Assembly: GCF_001050035.1 (NCBI RefSeq)
Contig: NZ_CVTA01000062.1
Coordinates: 222,413-286,412 of the forward strand
Reading direction: 5' to 3'
DNA: 64,000 nucleotides
Origin: Mycolicibacterium komanii
GTDB taxonomy: Bacteria; Actinomycetota; Actinomycetes; Mycobacteriales; Mycobacteriaceae
Below, piece after piece: positions 56,573 through 64,000 of this stretch. The first letter of the stretch is position 1. Every line of letters begins with the position of its first letter. A program made the position numbers and the translations under genes. The notes under the pieces are model-generated. The model did not search any database. It was given only the letters and a program-made list of their open reading frames with translations, and was not told where the DNA came from.

Positions 56573-57163
56573 TCACGGCGTCGGCGGAATCGGTCCTCCC
56601 GGCGGTATCGCGGGCCCGGGCGCGGGAGTGTCGTAATAGCCGGGCGGAGGCGGGCCGTCGAGGGGGTAGTACCCGGGCGGCAGCGGTGGACCGCCCTGTT
56701 CCGGCGGCGCGACCGGCGGACCGTTGGACTCCGGGGCGTTGATCGAGGTGTATCCGGGCGGCAGCTGTGGTGCGGGCCCCGCGCCGGGTGGCGGCGCCGA
56801 CCCGACCGGCATCTGACCGGGCGGCATCGCGGCGAACCCGTACGGGTCCTGAGCCTGGTGCCAGGCGTCCCGGAGGAAGCCCAGCGGACCCGGGCTCGAA
56901 CCCTGGCCGTACTGCGGGTTCTGGATTTCGGGCACGGGCGGTGCGCCGACGGGCGGCGGCGCAGGCGGTGGATCCGCCGCGTCCACCGGGGCGACGTAGG
57001 GCTGACCGGGCGACGGCGGCGCGCCGGGCGCCCCGGGGACGGGCGGGACCTCGGGATCCGCGTAAGCCAAACCGGCCGATGCCAGCGCACCCAGGCCGAC
57101 GGCAACCCCGACGAGCCCGAGCTTGGCCGCCTGGACGGACGTGGCGCGACGGCGTCTGGTCAT
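56573..57163 (-). CDS. Proline-rich exported protein
   Basis: 196 aa. Basic N-terminus MTRRRRATSVQAAK, signal peptide to AYADP (about residue 36), then a mature chain dominated by Pro, Gly and Ala. One less biased segment, FLRDAWHQAQDPYGFAAMPP, resembles the RpfA C-terminal YLKEIWHAIQ type helix. Likely cell-wall located; function unknown. Converges on the SDR, zero bases between stops. Confidence 0.75.
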   Translation of the reverse strand: MTRRRRATSVQAAKLGLVGVAVGLGALASAGLAYADPEVPPVPGAPGAPPSPGQPYVAPVDAADPPPAPPPVGAPPVPEIQNPQYGQGSSPGPLGFLRDAWHQAQDPYGFAAMPPGQMPVGSAPPPGAGPAPQLPPGYTSINAPESNGPPVAPPEQGGPPLPPGYYPLDGPPPPGYYDTPAPGPAIPPGGPIPPTP

Positions 57164-57295
57164 GGGTAAGCAGGCTAGCGTCTCGGGGTGGCGGGCGCTC
57201 AGTTACGACGGTGTCGGTGCGACCGCCCGCGGCGTCACTAAGATTGGCTTCTCCGCCGAATTGCGAATCGACCAGCCCTCGATAGGAAGCCCGCG

Positions 57296-57640
57296 ATGAA
57301 CAAGACCTCGCTGACCGCGCTCGTACGTGAGCAACTCGAGACGGCCCGCGCCGCCAGCAGCGGCCGCAGCGCGCACACCGTGTACGGCGGCCACGAGCAC
57401 TCGCTGCGCCAGACGTTGATCGCGTTGACCGCCGGCAATCAACTCGACGATCACGAGACCAACGGTGAGGCCACCCTGCAGGTGCTACAGGGACGCGTTC
57501 GGCTGACCCAGGACACGACCAACTGGGAGGGCTCGGCGGGCGATCACATCGTCGTGCCGCAATCCCGGCACGGCCTGCAGGCGCTCGAGGACTCCGCGGT
57601 GCTGCTGACGGTGTCGAACCCGGTGGGTCCGCACGTCTGA
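57296..57640 (+). CDS. Cupin-domain protein
   Basis: 114 aa with AGGAAG upstream. Cupin motif 1 region LDDHETNGEATLQVLQGRVR and motif 2 GDHIVVPQSRHGLQAL. Small single-domain cupin, perhaps metal-binding; function unknown. A -10 candidate TAAGAT is at 57239-57244. Confidence 0.83.
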   Translation: MNKTSLTALVREQLETARAASSGRSAHTVYGGHEHSLRQTLIALTAGNQLDDHETNGEATLQVLQGRVRLTQDTTNWEGSAGDHIVVPQSRHGLQALEDSAVLLTVSNPVGPHV

Positions 57641-57656
57641 CACCTAGATCGTCGGA

Positions 57657-59306
57657 CTAGAACGTCGGACCCAACAGGTCGTCGGCGTCCTTGATGACGT
57701 AGCCGTACCCCTGCTCGGCGAGGAATCGCTGGCGGTGCGCGGCGTATTCGGCGTCGAGGCTGTCGCGGGAGACCACGGAGTAGAAGATCGCACCGCCGCC
57801 GTCGGCCTTGGGCCGCAGCAGCCGACCCAGCCGCTGCGCCTCTTCCTGGCGCGACCCGAAGGTTCCCGAAACCTGCACGGCGACACTGGCTTCCGGCAAG
57901 TCGATGGAGAAGTTGGCGACCTTCGAAACCACCAGCGTGGAGATCTCGCCGCGACGGAACTGGTCGAACAGCGCCTCGCGTTCGGCGGTCTTGGTCGAGC
58001 CCTGGATCACCGGTGCGTCGAGCTCCTGGCCGAGCTCCTCGAGCTGGTCCAGATAGGCGCCGATCACCAGCGTCTGTTCACCCTTGTGCTTGTCGAGGAT
58101 CGACTTGACCACCGCGATCTTCGTGTGCGCCGTCGAGCACAGCTTGTACCGCTCGTCGGGTTCCGCGGTCGCGTACAACATCCGCTCGTTGTCCGTCATC
58201 GTCACGCGCACCTCGATGCACTCGGCGGGTGCGATCCAGCCCTGCGCCTCGATGTCCTTCCACGGCGCGTCATACCGCTTCGGACCGATCAACGAGAACA
58301 CGTCGCCCTCGCGGCCGTCCTCGCGAATCAGTGTGGCGGTCAAGCCGAGTCGGCGACGCGACTGCAAATCGGCCGTCATCCGGAACACCGGCGCGGGCAG
58401 CAGGTGCACCTCGTCGTAGATGATCAGGCCCCAGTCGCGGCTGTCGAACAACTCCAGGTGGCGGTATTCGCCCTTGGTGCGACGCGTGATCACCTGGTAG
58501 GTCGCGATGGTCACCGGGCGGATCTCCTTGCGTTCACCGGAGTATTCGCCGATCTCGTTCTCGGTCAGCGAGGTCCGGTTGATCAGCTCGCGCTTCCACT
58601 GCCTGCCCGCGACGGTGTTGGTCACCAGGATCAGCGTGGTGGCCGAGGCCTTCGCCATCGCGGCGGCGCCGACGAGCGTCTTGCCCGCACCGCAGGGCAG
58701 CACGACGACACCGGATCCACCCTCCCAGAATGAATCCGTCGCCATCTGCTGGTAGTCGCGGAGATGCCAGCCGTTCTCGGCCAGGCTGATCGGGTGCTTC
58801 TCGCCGTCGACATAACCGGCGAGATCCTCTGCGGGCCAACCGATCTTGAGCAACATCTGCTTGACCCGGCCGCGTTCGCTGGCGTGGACGATCACGGTGT
58901 CGTCGTCGATGCGGGCGCCGAGCATCGGTGCGATCTTCTTGTTGCGCAGCACCTCCTCGAGCACCGCGCGGTCCAGGCTCACCAGGGTCAGGCCGTGCAC
59001 CGGGCTCTTCACCAGCTGCAGGCGCCCGTAGCGGCCCATCGTGTCGACGATGTCGACCAGCAGCGGTTGCGGCACGGCGTAGCGGGAGAACGACACCAGC
59101 GCGTCGACGACCTGTTCGGCGTCGTGACCCGCGGCGCGGGCGTTCCACAGCGCCAGCGGGGTGATCCGGTAGGTGTGCACGTGCTCGGGCGCACGCTCGA
59201 GTTCGGCGAACGGGGCGATCGCGGCGCGCGCGGCGCCCGCCTGTTCATGGTCGACCTCGAGCAGCACCGTCTTGTCGGACTGCACGATCAGGGGGCCGTC
59301 GGTCAT
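57657..59306 (-). CDS. ercc3: DNA helicase XPB (ERCC3) family
   Basis: 549 aa from the ATG at 59306 (ATG 59315 gives three more residues). N-terminal damage-recognition-like domain, then Walker A PCGAGKTLVG, DEVH box YDEVHLLPAPVF, and motifs VQVSGTFGSRQEEAQRLGRL and LRPKADGG. ATP-dependent 3'-5' helicase, orthologue of Rv0861c. Adjacent to the helicase-C domain gene, its constant neighbour. Confidence 0.95.
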   Translation of the reverse strand: MTDGPLIVQSDKTVLLEVDHEQAGAARAAIAPFAELERAPEHVHTYRITPLALWNARAAGHDAEQVVDALVSFSRYAVPQPLLVDIVDTMGRYGRLQLVKSPVHGLTLVSLDRAVLEEVLRNKKIAPMLGARIDDDTVIVHASERGRVKQMLLKIGWPAEDLAGYVDGEKHPISLAENGWHLRDYQQMATDSFWEGGSGVVVLPCGAGKTLVGAAAMAKASATTLILVTNTVAGRQWKRELINRTSLTENEIGEYSGERKEIRPVTIATYQVITRRTKGEYRHLELFDSRDWGLIIYDEVHLLPAPVFRMTADLQSRRRLGLTATLIREDGREGDVFSLIGPKRYDAPWKDIEAQGWIAPAECIEVRVTMTDNERMLYATAEPDERYKLCSTAHTKIAVVKSILDKHKGEQTLVIGAYLDQLEELGQELDAPVIQGSTKTAEREALFDQFRRGEISTLVVSKVANFSIDLPEASVAVQVSGTFGSRQEEAQRLGRLLRPKADGGGAIFYSVVSRDSLDAEYAAHRQRFLAEQGYGYVIKDADDLLGPTF

Positions 59307-59405
59307 TTTGTCCATTATCCAGAACCCCCGGACGTCCCTATCGGCCAGCGACCATGTCTGACCGCCGCCACGCCGTCTGAGCTGGGCAGTATGCGGCCCT
59401 CGCGG

Positions 59406-61664
59406 CTACTGGGCGTCGGCCGCGACCACGGAGGTGACCCGGTGGATGGCGAAGTCGCGGACCCGGCCCGAGGCGGGGTCGTAGGCGGTCAACTGTCCGC
59501 CGCGCACGTTGATCGGCGCCACGACGCGCTGCGTCGCCACCCCGGCGGGGTCGACGTAGCCGATCACGACGGAGGCCTGCGAATGGGCGGCCTCCTGCAA
59601 CTGGCTGATCGCGACCGCGGGGTCCAACCGCAGACCGCCGGTGGGGGCGGCCGCCACCTTGCGCAGCACCGAGACGATCGCGCCGAGCGTCTGGCTGGTG
59701 GGTGTCGGGGCTTGGCGGTAGGTGCGCCGCCGTCCCGGCGGGGCGGGCACCCGAGCGCCGCGGGCCCGGATGTCGACGATGGTGCCGGTCGAGTCTTCGG
59801 CCGCGGGGGCGAAGCCGGCCTGCCGCAGCGCCGAAAGCACCTCGGAAATCGGCGCCTGCGACACCGCGACCGTCGGCGCGAGCAGGCGCATCTCCAGCGG
59901 CTCGGTTGCCGGTGCGCCGACCGCCTGCGCGAGCAGCGCGGCGTCCTCGCACCGCACGAACGAGGCCGCCATCCCGACACGCAACTGCCCATGCCTGCGG
60001 GCGACGTCATCGATCAGATACGTCAAACCCTGGGGGACAGGGGTTTTCGAGTGACGTTGGAAGAATGCGTGTAGCTCGCCCGCGGTCCGGCCGGTGTCGA
60101 GTGCCCGGCGGATCGAGGCCTCGCTGATCCGGTACACCATCGCCGCGCCCGCAGATTCCACGCTCGCCACCGCGGCGAGGCTGTCGGCGAGGTCCCGCTG
60201 CAGCGGACCGGGAACGATCACCGTGAGGTCGGCCTGCAGCAGGAAGTGGTCGATCGGTGCGGGCAGCACCTTGTCCATCGCCTTGACCACGTCGTCGGCA
60301 GGAGCGTCAGTGAGCAACGTCCGAGCCGGCGTGGCCAGCGCACCGCGGCCCACCAGACCCAGCGCATGGGCCTCCGTCAACAGGTCCCCGACCGGACCGG
60401 GCTGCAGGCGGACACCCCAGCGCGGCCTGCGCCAGATCATCGCGCGCGATGCCTCAGCTGCGTCCACGCCCGCCCCCGGCGGCAGGCCGGCCAGCACCTC
60501 GAGGAGCAGTCGCCGGTCCAGCGGGGCGGCGGTGGAGAACAGCGAATCCGACAGGGCGGCATAGGGTTTGCCGTCGGGGCCGCGGTGTCCGACCAGGCTC
60601 GGACGCCCGGGCAGATCGAGCCAGGTGGTCGCCAGCAGATGCCATTTGACCGCGGTCGGGGATTCGACGAACCGGTCGGCGGACACCGTCGGCGCCCAGT
60701 AGGGACCGTCGCCTGCGTCCGGTTCGGGTTCGGGCATGCCCGCCGCGATGAGCCCGGCGGCCGCGGTCACCTCGAGGATCAGCCCGAGACGGCGATCGTC
60801 GATGCCGGTGGCCTTGGTCAGCCGTTTGACGTCGCGGACGCCAAGGCCGCCGCTGCGCAATTCGGGAACCGGTGTGGCGCCGAGCGTTTCGAGCACCACC
60901 TCGACCTCCCGCAGCAGATCGAGTGCCGCCCCCGCGGCGACGGCGTCGGCGTCGGCCGCCGACGTCGTCGACACCACCGGATCGGGCTCGGTGAGCTGCA
61001 CCGGGCCGGGCAGCTCACCGCGCAGCGCCTGGCCGACCAGCCGCGGCAGGATCACGGTGTCCGCGTCCACCTGGCGTAGCAGGCCTGCGGCCAACAGCCG
61101 CTGCACCGGGCGGTCCGGCGGTGTGCCGGGTGCGGCGTCGCGGGTGCGGCCCATCGGCGACCCCTCGAGCAGTTTCTGCAGCAGTTCGGACTGCGCCTCG
61201 TCCAGCGTCTGCAACCGCGCGGCGATCTCCTCGGGCGTCGCCGAGCTGTCCTCGACCGAGGCCTGGCCGGGGTACCAGGGCAGGCCCGCCGCGGCCTCGG
61301 CCGCCACCCGCACCGTCACGTCGCCCCATACCAGCGCGCGGTCGCGAAGGTCGTCGAGGGCCGCGTTGACCGCGGCTTCGGGCGCACGGTCGCCGATCAA
61401 CTCCATCAGCTTGGTGACCGGGACGGCGGCGGTGTCGGCGTGCAGCACGATCAACGCGTCGAGGACGGCCAACCGCAGAAAGTCGAGGTCATCGGTGGCG
61501 GCCTTGACCGACTGGCGAGCCTGCGCGCGGGCGGCCAGTGCGGCGATCGTCCCCGGTGGCGGTTGGGTCAGGTCGGGCCGCAGCTCCAGCAGACGGATGA
61601 GCCGTTCGTCGGGGAGATCGGCCAACCAGGCGCCGAGAGGAAGGCCTGGTCTGTTCTCGGTCAT
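59406..61664 (-). CDS. Helicase_C_3-domain protein (Rv0862c type)
   Basis: 752 aa. The C-terminal third ([20 protein letters not shown], and a WYL-like end [17 protein letters not shown] to [15 protein letters not shown]) matches the XPB/Ssl2-associated Helicase_C_3 family found next to XPB in actinobacteria. No Walker motif. Probably partners XPB in DNA repair. 99 bases lie before the XPB start. Confidence 0.87.
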   Translation of the reverse strand: MTENRPGLPLGAWLADLPDERLIRLLELRPDLTQPPPGTIAALAARAQARQSVKAATDDLDFLRLAVLDALIVLHADTAAVPVTKLMELIGDRAPEAAVNAALDDLRDRALVWGDVTVRVAAEAAAGLPWYPGQASVEDSSATPEEIAARLQTLDEAQSELLQKLLEGSPMGRTRDAAPGTPPDRPVQRLLAAGLLRQVDADTVILPRLVGQALRGELPGPVQLTEPDPVVSTTSAADADAVAAGAALDLLREVEVVLETLGATPVPELRSGGLGVRDVKRLTKATGIDDRRLGLILEVTAAAGLIAAGMPEPEPDAGDGPYWAPTVSADRFVESPTAVKWHLLATTWLDLPGRPSLVGHRGPDGKPYAALSDSLFSTAAPLDRRLLLEVLAGLPPGAGVDAAEASRAMIWRRPRWGVRLQPGPVGDLLTEAHALGLVGRGALATPARTLLTDAPADDVVKAMDKVLPAPIDHFLLQADLTVIVPGPLQRDLADSLAAVASVESAGAAMVYRISEASIRRALDTGRTAGELHAFFQRHSKTPVPQGLTYLIDDVARRHGQLRVGMAASFVRCEDAALLAQAVGAPATEPLEMRLLAPTVAVSQAPISEVLSALRQAGFAPAAEDSTGTIVDIRARGARVPAPPGRRRTYRQAPTPTSQTLGAIVSVLRKVAAAPTGGLRLDPAVAISQLQEAAHSQASVVIGYVDPAGVATQRVVAPINVRGGQLTAYDPASGRVRDFAIHRVTSVVAADAQ

Positions 61665-61729
61665 CGCTGACCAGCGTAAAGGAGTGTGGCGGTGTCGCCA
61701 CCGGCCGGAGCATTTGCCACAATGTGGAC

Positions 61730-61921
61730 GTGGCAGACAACAAAGGGAAGAAGCGGTACGTCGATCCGGGCTGGCCGGCGGTCGACGGCGATGACGACCA
61801 CGCGGTGAGCGAGCTGGCTACGGACCGTACCGGCGCGCTGTCGCCCTTCGGCGAGATCACGTTCCCGCTGCCCGCGGACGAACTGCCTTACGTGCACGCG
61901 GTCACGGTCGTCAACAAGTAG
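61730..61921 (+). CDS. Small conserved protein (Rv0863 type)
   Basis: 63 aa from the GTG at 61730: [20 protein letters not shown], later [24 protein letters not shown] at 61724 adds two residues. Recalled as conserved in mycobacteria between the helicase gene and moaC. Function unknown. The next gene begins immediately after its stop. Confidence 0.75.
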   Translation: MADNKGKKRYVDPGWPAVDGDDDHAVSELATDRTGALSPFGEITFPLPADELPYVHAVTVVNK

Positions 61922-62398
61922 GTGTCCGAGCCGCCCCGCCTCTCACACGTCGACGAGACCGGCGCGGCGCACATGGTCGACGTCACGGCGAAGGGCGTCA
62001 CCAAGCGCACCGCCGTCGCCGCGGGGACCCTGCACACCACCGCCGACGTCGTCGCGATGATCGCCTCGGGCGGGCTGCCCAAGGGCGACGCGCTGGCCAC
62101 CGCCCGGGTCGCGGGCATCCTGGCCGCCAAGCGCACCAGTGATCTCATCCCGCTGTGCCATCAGTTGGCGCTCACGGGCGTCGACGTCGACTTCGAGATC
62201 GGCGACGCCGCGGTGGGGATCACGGCGACCGTGCGCAGCACCGACCGCACCGGCGTGGAGATGGAGGCGCTGACCGCGGTCAGCGTGGCCGCGCTGACGC
62301 TCTACGACATGCTCAAGGCCGTCGACCCCGCCGCCCGCATCGACGACGTGCGGGTGTTGCGCAAAGAGGGCGGCAAAACTGGAACGTGGACCCGCTGA
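61922..62398 (+). CDS. moaC: Cyclic pyranopterin monophosphate synthase MoaC
   Basis: 158 aa from a GTG abutting the previous stop. Motifs [57 protein letters not shown] with the catalytic Lys and Asp. Second step of molybdenum cofactor synthesis. Confidence 0.96.
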   Translation: MSEPPRLSHVDETGAAHMVDVTAKGVTKRTAVAAGTLHTTADVVAMIASGGLPKGDALATARVAGILAAKRTSDLIPLCHQLALTGVDVDFEIGDAAVGITATVRSTDRTGVEMEALTAVSVAALTLYDMLKAVDPAARIDDVRVLRKEGGKTGTWTR

Positions 62399-62874
62399 TG
62401 CGCTCGGGCCGAGTCGTCGTCGCGTCCACCCGCGCCGCCGCCGGGGTGTACGAGGACCGCAGCGGACCGGTCGTCGTGGACTGGCTCACCGCCCGCGACA
62501 TCGAGACAGCGGCGCCCGTGGTCGTGCCGGACGGCGACGCGGTCGCCGAGGCGATCTCCGCCGCGGTCGCCGACGGGGTGGACGTGGTGATCACCTCCGG
62601 CGGCACGGGCATTTCGCCGACGGACCGGACCGCGGAAGCCACCGCAGCGTTGGTCGATTATCAGATCCCCGGTCTGGCCGACGCCATCCGTCGGGCCGGC
62701 GAGGACAAGGTGCCGACGTCGGTGCTCTCGCGCGGCGTGTGCGGCGTCAAGGGCCGCACGCTGATCGTGAACCTTCCCGGCTCGCCGGGCGGGGTCAAGG
62801 ACGGCCTCGGCGTGCTCGACCGGGTTCTCGAGCATGCGCTCGACCAGCTCGTCGGAAAGGACCACGCGCGATGA
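62398..62874 (+). CDS. mog: Molybdopterin biosynthesis protein Mog/MoaB
   Basis: 158 aa, ATG overlapping the moaC stop (TGATG). MPT-binding motifs [16 protein letters not shown] and VNLPGSPGG. Adenylylates molybdopterin before metal insertion. Coupled to moaE by ATGA. Confidence 0.94.
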   Translation: MRSGRVVVASTRAAAGVYEDRSGPVVVDWLTARDIETAAPVVVPDGDAVAEAISAAVADGVDVVITSGGTGISPTDRTAEATAALVDYQIPGLADAIRRAGEDKVPTSVLSRGVCGVKGRTLIVNLPGSPGGVKDGLGVLDRVLEHALDQLVGKDHAR

Positions 62875-63299
62875 CGGCCGTCGTGCTGCGTGCCGATCTG
62901 AGCGAGGCGCCGATCGAGCCGGCCGACCACGAGGCCCTGGTCGCCAACGCCTCCGCGGGTGCGGTGGTGAGCTTCGCCGGCGTCGTGCGTGACCACGACG
63001 GCGGGCGTTCGGTGATCCGGCTGGAGTATTCGGCGCATCCCCAGGCGCCGGAGACGCTCGCGGAGGTGGCCGCGCAGGTCGCCGCGGAGGCCGACGGCGT
63101 GCGGGCGATCGCGGTCAGCCACCGCGTCGGCGTGTTGGAGATCGGCGATGCCGCGTTGGTTGCCGCGGTCGCGGCCGATCACCGTGCGGCGGCGTTTGCG
63201 ACGTGCGCTCGGCTGGTCGACGTCGTCAAGGAGCGTCTCCCGGTGTGGAAGCACCAGTTCTTCGCCGACGGCTCCGACGAATGGGTCAACTCCGCGTAG
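62871..63299 (+). CDS. moaE: Molybdopterin synthase catalytic subunit MoaE
   Basis: 142 aa. Motifs [33 protein letters not shown], catalytic [16 protein letters not shown]. Adds sulfur to precursor Z with MoaD, whose gene is not in this block. Confidence 0.95.
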   Translation: MTAVVLRADLSEAPIEPADHEALVANASAGAVVSFAGVVRDHDGGRSVIRLEYSAHPQAPETLAEVAAQVAAEADGVRAIAVSHRVGVLEIGDAALVAAVAADHRAAAFATCARLVDVVKERLPVWKHQFFADGSDEWVNSA

Positions 63300-63329
63300 C
63301 GACGGCTCGCCGCTGTGCTCTGTCGGCGA

Positions 63330-64000
63330 TCAGGCGGGCGGCAGCGGCTGCGCGGCCGGATCGACCGGTGCCGGCGCGGCCGGGAGGTTCGGCGCCTGGC
63401 CGCCCGGTGCGTCCGGCGTGGTGAGCGGACGCTGGGTCAACGCCAGCAGCGCGTCCTTGCCGGTGATGTCCTGCGTCTGGATCGCGTGCCAGATCTCCTT
63501 GAGGTAGGAGACGTTCGGGCTCTCAGCGCCGGCCTGTGCACGGTCGACGGTCGTTCCCGGCGGCAGGTTGTCCGGGCTCGCGAGATGCGGCACACCGCCG
63601 TCGGCCGCGAGCGGATCGGCAGCAGCAGGCGCGGGCGGCGCCGGCGGCATCTCCGGAGCGGGCTGCAGCGCCGCGTCGACGGGCAGCGACCAGAGCTCGG
63701 GTTGTTCGCCCGGGACCGGCACGTCCGGTGCGACGTCCCAATTCGCGACGGATTGCGCGTCGATCGGGGGCGCCTCGGGCACCGGAGCGGCCAACGGGTC
63801 GAACGGTGCGGGCGGGGCTTCCGGAACGGGCGCGGCGAGCGCATCGAACTGCTCAGGAGCGGGCGGCGCCTGGGAAGTCGGAGCCGGCGCGGGCGGCGCC
63901 TCGGGCACCGGAGCGGCCAGTGCGTCGACGGGCGGCGCCTCGGGAACCGGAGCGGCCAGCGCGTCGACCGGCGGTGCCGGCGCGGCTTCGGGTGCGGGCG
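63330..64000 (-). CDS. rpfA: Resuscitation-promoting factor RpfA, C-terminal region (runs off window)
   Basis: The frame is open to base 64000; only the C-terminal part is here, so the lysozyme-like Rpf domain and signal are outside. Repeats of type DALAAPVPEAPP (several copies, 63780-64000) form a Pro/Ala linker. The end NVSYLKEIWHAIQTQDITGK and DALLALTQRPL match the recalled C-terminal helix of M. tuberculosis RpfA. Rpf proteins hydrolyse peptidoglycan and wake dormant cells. Confidence 0.85.
   Translation of the reverse strand, partial: PAPEAAPAPPVDALAAPVPEAPPVDALAAPVPEAPPAPAPTSQAPPAPEQFDALAAPVPEAPPAPFDPLAAPVPEAPPIDAQSVANWDVAPDVPVPGEQPELWSLPVDAALQPAPEMPPAPPAPAAADPLAADGGVPHLASPDNLPPGTTVDRAQAGAESPNVSYLKEIWHAIQTQDITGKDALLALTQRPLTTPDAPGGQAPNLPAAPAPVDPAAQPLPPA

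Overview
The window is high-GC DNA from a fast-growing, non-tuberculous mycobacterium (Mycolicibacterium type). Evidence: a mycothiol synthase gene, GlnR, an LmeA-type lipoprotein-like protein, a complete mce operon, the diiron desaturase DesA1, F420-linked (LLM and PPOX) enzymes, GTG/TTG starts, and several TANNNT -10 boxes placed 6-7 nt before a start codon, which suggests leaderless mRNAs. From memory of gene order, both flanks follow the M. tuberculosis Rv0811c-Rv0824c and Rv0854-Rv0867c blocks. The middle (about 17.9-41.6 kb) is accessory.

Left block (1-17.7 kb): YgfZ-like (partial), aminodeoxychorismate lyase, a possible structured leader with a mini-ORF, an orphan solute-binding lipoprotein, then a minus-strand sulfur operon (DUF4395, CysA2 rhodanese, SseC) preceded by a polycysteine attenuator sORF. 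Next come thiX-lmeA, glnR-mshD, a complete pstSCAB phosphate transporter and phoU. PHO-box-like direct repeats precede pstS and phoU. An LCP ligase, dus and desA1 close the block.

Accessory middle (17.9-41.6 kb): three tandem secreted PASTA-like proteins (one with an apparent frameshift); a TetR/DUF2236 divergent pair; tRNA-Lys, -Glu, -Asp and -Phe; an AmiS/UreI channel with a cysteine hydrolase; a P450-SDR pair; an MBL hydrolase and an NTF2-like protein; a TetR regulon with two near-identical operators; an epimerase; a UBP-type zinc finger protein; and an eight-gene mce lipid-import operon (yrbEA, yrbEB, mceA-F) behind a near-consensus promoter.

Right block (41.2-64 kb): SnoaL and SRPBCC proteins, a CDF metal transporter, a CoA-transferase (far) broken by a one-base deletion, an F420 oxidoreductase, dapC, fadA-fadB beta-oxidation genes behind a palindromic operator, a second P450 with an acyl-CoA ligase, an amidase remnant, LLM/SDR enzymes, a proline-rich exported protein, a cupin, the XPB helicase and its Helicase_C_3-type neighbour, the molybdenum cofactor genes moaC-mog-moaE, and the C-terminal part of RpfA.

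No CRISPR array, insertion sequence, integrase or rRNA was seen. Operons are tightly packed with GTGA/ATGA overlaps. Long perfect hairpins mark several gene ends.
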